A stretch of DNA of 35,343 nucleotides from NCBI GenBank assembly GCA_025965915.1, contig JAOPWA010000036.1, positions 1 through 35,343 on the forward strand, given 5' to 3'. Under the pieces are notes generated by a model. That model did no database searches. It worked only from the letters and a program-made list of their open reading frames with translations, and was not told where the DNA came from. How positions within the stretch are numbered: position 1 is the first letter of the stretch; every line of letters starts with the position of its first letter. This DNA comes from Dactylosporangium sp. GTDB lineage: Bacteria; Actinomycetota; Actinomycetes; Mycobacteriales; Micromonosporaceae. This document shows, in pieces, positions 30,801 through 35,343 of the stretch. The position numbers were made by a program, and so were the translations under genes.

Positions 30801-31099
30801 CCGGTCCCGTGGCCGCCGAACCCCAGGTCGAAGACGGCCTCGACCCGTTGATCGGTCCAATCGGCGGGCACCTCACCGCGTACCCGAAACCAGGTCGTCG
30901 ACCAGGGCGACCCCCAGGGCTGGCCGATCATGACCGGTTCGTAGCTCGCGTCGAGCGCCTGCCACGCGGGAACCGGTTCACCGGGCGCCGTCCAGGCCGC
31001 GACCTCCAGCGGCCGGTACATGGAGTACCGGGCGGGGCGCAGGTACTGCTCCAACGCCCGCCGCAGCCGCTCCTCGACCAGCGCCCGGTCGTCGTGCAT
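27830..31099 (-). CDS. Alpha-mannosidase, glycoside hydrolase family 38
   Basis: A 1089-aa GH38 enzyme. The N-terminal jelly-roll-like region precedes the catalytic domain, which has SAVGHAHIDSAWLWPLRETV (metal-binding His and Asp), EIWLPDSFGYTAAFPQLARL (nucleophile Asp), SWNETNAMPHHTFWWEGIDG, and LVLLLQFHDILPGSSIAWVH; C-terminal beta domains follow. It should cleave alpha-mannosides in the cytosol, since no signal peptide is seen. ATG 31099 has GGGAGG eight bases upstream and replaces the raw start at 31156. A linker near residue 700-720 contains 18-bp repeats (GTPTQG), and another repeat with 30-bp period lies nearby. It is divergent from a PHP-domain gene. Confidence 0.92.
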   Translation of the reverse strand: MHDDRALVEERLRRALEQYLRPARYSMYRPLEVAAWTAPGEPVPAWQALDASYEPVMIGQPWGSPWSTTWFRVRGEVPADWTDQRVEAVFDLGFGGHGTGGAAPGFQAEALAYTADGVPIKGVHPLNRYIPVTGDRVDVLLEAAANPVVLRDFAPTELGDRLTAPTAPLYRLAQADLAVLCEPVWQLVLDVEVLAELMAALPSHEPRGHEILRALERMLDVIDLHDVAGTAADGRRVLADVLARPAYASAHRVSAVGHAHIDSAWLWPLRETVRKAARTFANVTALAADYPELVFACSQAQQYAWVKENQPHIYERIRAAVRAGNWAPVGSMWVEADANLPTGEALVRQITYGKRFFANEFGIDTREIWLPDSFGYTAAFPQLARLAGVEWFLTQKLSWNETNAMPHHTFWWEGIDGTRIFTHFPPVNTYNSQLSGAELASAVANFAEKGAATTSLVPFGYGDGGGGPTREMLERARRLRDLEGSPRVTVEAPAAFFQRAYEEYPDAPTWTGELYLENHRATFTTQAKMKAGNRRSEHLLREAELWSTAAHVYANLSYPYDELDRVWKLVLLLQFHDILPGSSIAWVHREARETYERIRTDLEALITRATSALRADQDKTVALRADQDRWGVLNAAPTDRAEVLVLAGYQPGQRPDLQPGQRLSDDRWAVWATAPAQGGGPVSPVVPDRVAAVTVESTPAHSGTPRESGTPTQGGTPTQGGTAAGGDTILDNGLVRVAVDTDGLLRSVLDLVADRELIAPGARGNLLQLHPDHPAQWDAWNIDRHYLHRCTDLSAADSVTVTEAGPLLAAVRVERRVGRSRVTQIYRLAAGARRLDVDTEIDWHESEKVLKAAFPLDLHADRSTAEIQFGHVHRPLHTNTSWDHARYEIYAHRWIHVAESGYGVAVANDSTYGHDVARTTRDCDGGTTTTVRLTLLRAPHSPDPRTDQDLHRFTYALVVGADVGAAADAGYALNLPLRPAPGGYPFPALLTVDNPAVRVEAVKLADDRCGDVVVRLYESHGGRAATTVRAGFPISSVAEVDLLERALAERQRRAGPVVEPDGGLRLSLRPFQVVTLRLRRKVKSISGDP
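28935..29006. repeat. 18-bp in-frame tandem repeat in the mannosidase linker (four copies)
   Basis: GTACCACCCTGCGTCGGC occurs twice identically (28935-28952, 28953-28970), followed by two diverged 18-bp units to 29006. It encodes GTP(T/R)(Q/E)(G/S) repeats in a non-conserved linker. Confidence 0.92.
29217..29267. repeat. 30-bp period repeat in the mannosidase
   Basis: TCCTGGTCGGCGCGGAGCGCC is found at 29217-29237 and 29247-29267, encoding ALRADQD twice. It lies between the catalytic domain and the repeat linker. Confidence 0.9.
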
Positions 31100-31280
31100 G
31101 TGCGCCTCCCGAACTGTGGCATGGCGTGATCTCGCCATTACGGGCAAGATATGCAAGCGGACCGATACGCGACGTTGCGCCGCTTCGACCGTACGTCACG
31201 TTCCGATCGGACAAGAGGTTTCTCGAGCAAAGGACTTCTCGGGGAGGGACGATGCGACGACGCATCGCGGGGCACGGATC

Positions 31281-32486
31281 ATGAGGAGCATCCACAGTGG
31301 CGTGTGGCGCCCCGAGGACCGGGCCGAGTCGAGGTACCGGTACCTCCCCGTTGACGTGCCGCCCGGCGCCCGGAGCTTGGGGGTGTCGCTGGCCTATGAC
31401 GCTGGCCAGGGTGTGCTGGACCTCGGCTGTCTGGACCCTGACGGTCAGTTCCGTGGCTGGTCGGGCGGCGCACGGTCGGAGTTCACCATCACGCAACGGT
31501 GGGCGACACCCGGCTATCTGCCCGGTCCGGTCACCCCCGGCTCCTGGCGCGTGGTACTCGGCCTGCACCGCGTACCGCCGGAGGGCGTCAGCTGGACGGT
31601 CACCGGGGAGGCCGCGCTGGCGGTTCCCGACGCGCCGGAGGTAGGTGCCGTCGCGACACCGGCCCGGCCGCCGTCCCGTAATCTGCCCGCCCCGCCCGGC
31701 CTCACCTGGCTCGCGGGCGACCTGCACTCCCACACCGTGCACTCCGACGGGGCGTTGACCGTCGCGCAGTTGGCCGTGCTCGCCGCCGGCAACGGCCTGG
31801 ACTTCCTCGCGGTGACCGATCACAACACCGTCTCTCACCACGGCGAGCTCACCGCGGCGGGCGAGGCGGGAGGGCTCGTGCTCGTACCGGGGCAGGAGAT
31901 AACCACTGATCGTGGACACGCGAACGCCTACGGCGACATCGGTTGGGTCGACTTCCGGCGCCCCGCGAACGAGTGGCTGTCCGCGGTCGACGCGCGCGGC
32001 GGCCTGCTGTCGGTCAACCATCCGCTCGGCGGGGACCTCGCCTGGCTGCACCCGCTCGACGAACGGCCACCCCTTGCCGAGGTATGGCACTCCGGTTGGT
32101 GGGACCGCACGTGGGGAGCGCCACTCGCCTGGCTGCTCGCCTGGGGAGCCGACACCGTCCCGGTCGGCGGGTCGGACTTCCACTCGCTCGTCCAGCCGGA
32201 GCGGCCGGGTCACCCGACCACCTGGGTGGCCTGCGAGGAACGTACGGTCGACGGTGTACTGGCCGGGCTCGCCACGGGACTGGTGGCGATCACGGAGTCA
32301 CCGACCGGACCCGCGCTGCTGCATATCGGCGACGAACTGATAGCGGTTGACGCCGACGGGACACTGCTGGTCGACTTCACCGGCCGGCGGCGGCCGGTCC
32401 GCGGTGACCGGGTGGCATTCGCGGCAGGTAGCGGGCCGCACTGGTTGGAGGACCATCGCGCCCAGGTGCTCGCGCTGTCCGCCTGA
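31281..32486 (+). CDS. PHP-domain metallohydrolase, CehA/McbA-like
   Basis: A 401-aa protein. The N-terminal 130 residues are a beta-rich domain, and the PHP catalytic domain begins at WLAGDLHSHTVHSDGALT (His149, His151). Further metal ligands are in FLAVTDHNTVSHH, LVPGQEITTDRGHANAYG, LLSVNHPLGGDL and VGGSDFHS. PHP proteins with this N-terminal arrangement are grouped with CehA/McbA, which hydrolyse carbamate or phosphoester bonds; the substrate here is unknown. ATG 31281 is chosen, although its ribosome site is weak; the raw ORF extends into the mannosidase. The 180-bp gap to the divergent mannosidase suggests a shared promoter region, so a sugar-phosphate or glycan-derived substrate is possible, as inference. 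Confidence 0.82.
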   Translation: MRSIHSGVWRPEDRAESRYRYLPVDVPPGARSLGVSLAYDAGQGVLDLGCLDPDGQFRGWSGGARSEFTITQRWATPGYLPGPVTPGSWRVVLGLHRVPPEGVSWTVTGEAALAVPDAPEVGAVATPARPPSRNLPAPPGLTWLAGDLHSHTVHSDGALTVAQLAVLAAGNGLDFLAVTDHNTVSHHGELTAAGEAGGLVLVPGQEITTDRGHANAYGDIGWVDFRRPANEWLSAVDARGGLLSVNHPLGGDLAWLHPLDERPPLAEVWHSGWWDRTWGAPLAWLLAWGADTVPVGGSDFHSLVQPERPGHPTTWVACEERTVDGVLAGLATGLVAITESPTGPALLHIGDELIAVDADGTLLVDFTGRRRPVRGDRVAFAAGSGPHWLEDHRAQVLALSA

Positions 32487-32565
32487 CCGGATCGGTACGG
32501 TTCGCCAGATCCCATCTGTGCCATCCGCGTGTTTGGGCTACCCGTCCGGATGGTAATCGAGATCC

Positions 32566-33366
32566 ATGTCCGTCGCACACAAGTCCATGCTCATCATCCA
32601 GCAGGCCGCGCTGGTCCAGCTCGCGCTCGTCGCGTTCGCCGTGCTCTCGGTCGCGTGCATGATGGTGCCCGAGGGGCGCCGCCGACTGTTCGAGACAGCG
32701 ACCCGCATGGGCGCGGCACGGCTACGGCGCAGCCGTCAGGCCACGCGGGCCGCGGACCTGCGCCGTTACGCCGACGAGGTGGCGGTGGCCGCCGGCCGGG
32801 CGGCGACGACCGCCGAGCGCCGGCGCGAGGAGTGGATGGTGGCGCAGCGCAACCGCGAGGCGGCGTGGCAGGCGTACGAGGCCGCGGACGCCGCCGCGCG
32901 GCGGGCGACGGAGGCGGCGGTGTACCTGACGCCGGACACCTCCGCCGCGCCCGGTGACGTCACCGCCAATCAGCGGCGCCTACACGACGCGGCCACGGAG
33001 GCGTACCGGCGCGGAGAGCTGTCGGCCGAGCAGTTGGCCGATGTGCTGGCACACCGCAACGGCTGGGACCCGCGGCTACACCCATGCGAACAGGAGGCGA
33101 GGCTGCGCCGGGTCGTCCGCGAACGGTTGCTCTCGGCATACCGGACGGCGTCGGAGATGGAGCGGGCGGCCCGGCATGCGGCCGATACGGCGGCAACGGC
33201 CAAGCGGAGCCTGGACGACGAGGCGTTTGCCGCGGCCGAGCGGGCGCGACGGACCCGTAACCGGCCCGCGCCGGAAGAGCCGCGCCGCACGGATGATGAC
33301 CACCGGCGCCCCGTGGGCGTACCGGCTCAGGTTCGCAGATCGCTGACGGCCGAGCCGCGGCACTAG
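32566..33366 (+). CDS. Membrane-anchored coiled-coil protein of unknown function
   Basis: A 266-aa protein that I do not recognise. It has one N-terminal membrane helix (QLALVAFAVLSVACMMV, about 18-34) followed by a long Ala/Arg/Glu-rich helix (about 40-125) with coiled-coil character, for example RRYADEVAVAAGRAATTAER. A middle segment with ANQRRLHDAATEAYRRGELS follows, then a second helical region and an Arg/Pro-rich charged tail. The topology suggests a scaffold or cell-envelope factor with a cytosolic helical body. It follows the PHP gene by 79 bp on the same strand but has no domain linking it to that activity. Conserved hypothetical proteins of this layout are common in actinomycetes. 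Confidence 0.65.
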   Translation: MSVAHKSMLIIQQAALVQLALVAFAVLSVACMMVPEGRRRLFETATRMGAARLRRSRQATRAADLRRYADEVAVAAGRAATTAERRREEWMVAQRNREAAWQAYEAADAAARRATEAAVYLTPDTSAAPGDVTANQRRLHDAATEAYRRGELSAEQLADVLAHRNGWDPRLHPCEQEARLRRVVRERLLSAYRTASEMERAARHAADTAATAKRSLDDEAFAAAERARRTRNRPAPEEPRRTDDDHRRPVGVPAQVRRSLTAEPRH

Positions 33367-33406
33367 GAGTCGAAGACCACGACGGAGCGGGCGCCCTCGC
33401 CGCGAC

Positions 33407-34084
33407 TCATGCGGGCGGGGCCGGCAATATGCCCTCCGCCGGCGGGGCCGGCAGTGGGCCGACGACCTGCTCGTACACTGCTGTCAATCCGTCGATCAGC
33501 GAGTCCAGACCGAGGGCGAACGCGCCCTCGTCGACGCTCTTCTGGTGCTCGGCGAGCCGGTGCGCCTGGGTCAGGTGCGGGTATCGGTCGGCGTAGAGTC
33601 GGGGATCCTCGACGAAGCCGCGGGCGAACGAGCCAAGCGCCGAACCGGCGACGAAGTAACGCATGAGCGCTCCGATGTGGGTGGCGCGGGCCGGCGGCCA
33701 TCCCGCGTCGACAAGCCCGCCGTACACCGCGTCCGCCATCGCGAGCGCCGCGGGCCGCCGGCCGGGGCCCTGTGCGAGATAGGGAACGATATTCGGGTGC
33801 GCTGCCAGGGCGTCGCGGTACGAGCGCGCCCACCGGCGCAGCGCCATCCGCCAGTCGTGCCGGCTGAAGATGGAGACATCGACCTGTCCGGTGATCGCAT
33901 CCGCGACGGCATCGAGGATGTCGTCCTTGGTGGCGAAATGGTTGTACAGCGACGGCCCCTGCACGCCCAACTCGGTGGCCAGGCGGCGGATGGACAGCGC
34001 GGCCAGACCTTCGGAGTCGATGAGCGCGGTCGCGGTCTCGACGATGCGCTGCCGGTTCAGCAGGGCCTGGCGCGGTCGAGCCAT
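33407..34084 (-). CDS. TetR-family transcriptional regulator
   Basis: A 225-aa regulator. ATG 34084 with GGAGG seven bases upstream gives MARPRQALLNRQRIVETATA, LIDSEGLAALSIRRLATELG and VQGPSLYNHFATKDDILDAV, a canonical TetR helix-turn-helix. A C-terminal domain like that of TetR itself (TetR_C) follows, with ending PAPPAEGILPAPPA. The raw ORFs in two frames (to 34145 and 34237) over-extend. It is divergent from the acyl-CoA dehydrogenase with a gap of 134 bp and probably represses it. Confidence 0.88.
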   Translation of the reverse strand: MARPRQALLNRQRIVETATALIDSEGLAALSIRRLATELGVQGPSLYNHFATKDDILDAVADAITGQVDVSIFSRHDWRMALRRWARSYRDALAAHPNIVPYLAQGPGRRPAALAMADAVYGGLVDAGWPPARATHIGALMRYFVAGSALGSFARGFVEDPRLYADRYPHLTQAHRLAEHQKSVDEGAFALGLDSLIDGLTAVYEQVVGPLPAPPAEGILPAPPA

Positions 34085-34218
34085 GAGCGGCCTCCGGGAA
34101 CTTCGAGATTCGAGTCGACGAGACTTGGGCCGAACTCTGCCACACCAGGGGACTGGACGTCGAAAAACTTGCACCGCTAGTTTAAAGGGGTTCGGGGCGA
34201 CAACACGACGGAGAACAC

Positions 34219-35343
34219 ATGGATCTGGCGCTCTCACCGGAGCAGGCGGCCGTACGGCAGCTCGCCGCCGACTTCGTCAACCGCGACGTGATGCCACACG
34301 CCGCCGAGTGGGACCGCCGGGAGTCGGTCGACATCGGCATCGTCAAGAAACTCGGGGAGCTCGGCTTCCTTGGGCTGACCATCCCCGAGGAGCACGGCGG
34401 GTCCGGCGGCGACCACCTGGCGTACTGCCTCGTCCTTGAGGAGCTGGGCCGTGGCGACTCGTCCGTACGCGGGGTGGTCTCGGTGTCGCTCGGGCTGGTC
34501 GCGAAGACGATCGCGACCTACGGCACCGAGGAACACAAGCGCGACTGGCTGCCGCGACTGTGTGCCGGTGAGGCCCTCGGGTGCTTCGCGCTCACCGAGC
34601 CGGACACCGGCTCCGACGCCGCTTCGCTGCGTACCCGCGCGGTACGCGACGGCGACGACTGGGTCATCTCCGGTACCAAAATCTTCATCACCAACGGCAC
34701 CTGGGCCGACATCGCGCTGGTCTTCGTGCGCACCGGCGGCGACGGGCACCGCGGCGTCACCGCGCTGCTCGTGCCGACCGACGCCCCCGGCCTGCGCCGC
34801 AGGGAGATCCACGGCAAGCTCGGACTGCGTGGGCAGGCGACCGCCGAGCTGGTCTTCGACAACGTCCGGGTGCCCGACTCAGCCCGCCTGGGTGAGCCGG
34901 GCAAAGGCTTCAGCATCGCGATGGCGGCCCTGGCGAAGGGCCGGATGTCGGTCGCGGCCGGCTGCGTGGGCATCGCGCAGGGCAGCCTGGACGCGGCAGT
35001 CTCCTACGCCCGCCAGCGGGAGCAGTTCGGCAAGCCGATCGCCTCGTACCAGCTCGTCCAGCAGCTCATCTCGAACATCGCCGTCGACACCGCCGCGGCG
35101 CGGCTGCTGGTCTGGCGGGTCGCCGACCTCATCGACCGCGGTGAGCCGTTCGCCACGGAGTCGTCGATGGCGAAGCTGTTCGCCAGCGAGGCCGCCGTGC
35201 GCGCCGCCAATGACGCACTGCAGGTCTTCGGCGGCTACGGCTACGTCGACGAGTACCCGGTCGGCAAGTACCTGCGCGACGCGCGCGTCACCACGCTCTA
35301 CGAAGGCACCAGCCAGATCCAGCAGTTGCTTATCGGGCGCGCG
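34219..35343 (+). CDS. Acyl-CoA dehydrogenase (3' end cut off)
   Basis: The frame from ATG 34219 is open to the window edge (375 codons) and is not shown in the ORF track. It begins MDLALSPEQAAVRQLAADFV and carries the ACAD FAD/substrate block CFALTEPDTGSDAASLRT, the QREQFGKPIASYQLVQ region, and QVFGGYGYVDEYPVGKYLRD. The catalytic Glu is in TLYEGTSQIQQLLIGRA near residue 365, so nearly all of a typical 380-residue enzyme is here. It oxidises an acyl-CoA at the alpha-beta bond, passing electrons to ETF; chain length or branching cannot be told. It is divergent from the TetR gene. Confidence 0.93.
   Translation, partial: MDLALSPEQAAVRQLAADFVNRDVMPHAAEWDRRESVDIGIVKKLGELGFLGLTIPEEHGGSGGDHLAYCLVLEELGRGDSSVRGVVSVSLGLVAKTIATYGTEEHKRDWLPRLCAGEALGCFALTEPDTGSDAASLRTRAVRDGDDWVISGTKIFITNGTWADIALVFVRTGGDGHRGVTALLVPTDAPGLRRREIHGKLGLRGQATAELVFDNVRVPDSARLGEPGKGFSIAMAALAKGRMSVAAGCVGIAQGSLDAAVSYARQREQFGKPIASYQLVQQLISNIAVDTAAARLLVWRVADLIDRGEPFATESSMAKLFASEAAVRAANDALQVFGGYGYVDEYPVGKYLRDARVTTLYEGTSQIQQLLIGRA

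Noticed and set aside
1-35343. Secondary-metabolite gene cluster
   Set aside because: Sulfotransferase, methyltransferases and FAD enzymes could hint at tailoring, but there is no PKS, NRPS, terpene or RiPP core gene.

Overview
The window is high-GC DNA with frequent GTG and TTG starts and purine-rich ribosome binding sites. Together with two S-adenosylmethionine methyltransferases of the actinomycete DUF574/SAV2177 type, a DivIVA-domain protein and a split LigD-type ligase, this points to a filamentous actinomycete, probably Micromonosporaceae. That assignment is inference from composition and gene content. There are no tRNA or rRNA genes, no CRISPR array and no intact mobile element. The layout is chromosomal catabolic and regulatory islands.

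Region 1 (1-11.3 kb) looks like one catabolic regulon. On the left, an amino acid/choline-type permease (cut by the window edge) and a choline-kinase-like phosphotransferase run leftwards. Divergent from them are a HAD phosphatase-like protein and an 829-aa FAD oxidoreductase/GcvT fusion of the dimethylglycine/sarcosine dehydrogenase class. About 6 kb further on, a second FAD amine oxidase-like protein and a HutC-type GntR regulator form a leftward operon. The divergent promoter holds two perfect GTCTAGAC palindromes, and the FAD oxidase/GntR promoter holds one more plus a degenerate copy; this is the half-symmetric core expected for HutC-class regulators. Between the two arms lie a DUF2237 protein, a collapsed remnant of a deazaflavin-dependent nitroreductase, a sulfotransferase and an LPXTG-anchored DUF4082 surface protein.

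Region 2 (11.3-15.6 kb) is an amide-use module: a MarR regulator, a cytosolic AmiC-like ligand-binding protein, an APC permease and an acetamidase/formamidase, closed by a strong hairpin. Region 3 (15.6-18.7 kb) has a methyltransferase, a TetR regulator divergent from two translationally coupled small membrane proteins (one below the ORF-track cut-off), and an HTH protein with a large C-terminal domain. Region 4 (18.7-24.4 kb) is a potA-D-B-C-like polyamine/opine-type ABC importer, divergent from a PucR-family regulator. Region 5 (24.4-27.8 kb) has a phosphoesterase-ligase (LigD without polymerase), a second DUF574 methyltransferase and a DivIVA-domain protein. Region 6 (27.8-35.3 kb) has a GH38 alpha-mannosidase divergent from a CehA/McbA-type PHP hydrolase, a membrane-anchored coiled-coil protein, and a TetR regulator divergent from an acyl-CoA dehydrogenase that runs off the right edge.

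A pattern running through the whole window is a set of short tandem duplications, period mostly 15-18 bp, 2-4 copies, sitting at gene starts, at stop codons or in linkers. Inside genes the period is a multiple of three (15 or 18 bp); outside genes it is 16 or 17 bp. These repeats also helped to correct several start codons that the raw ORF track places too far upstream.
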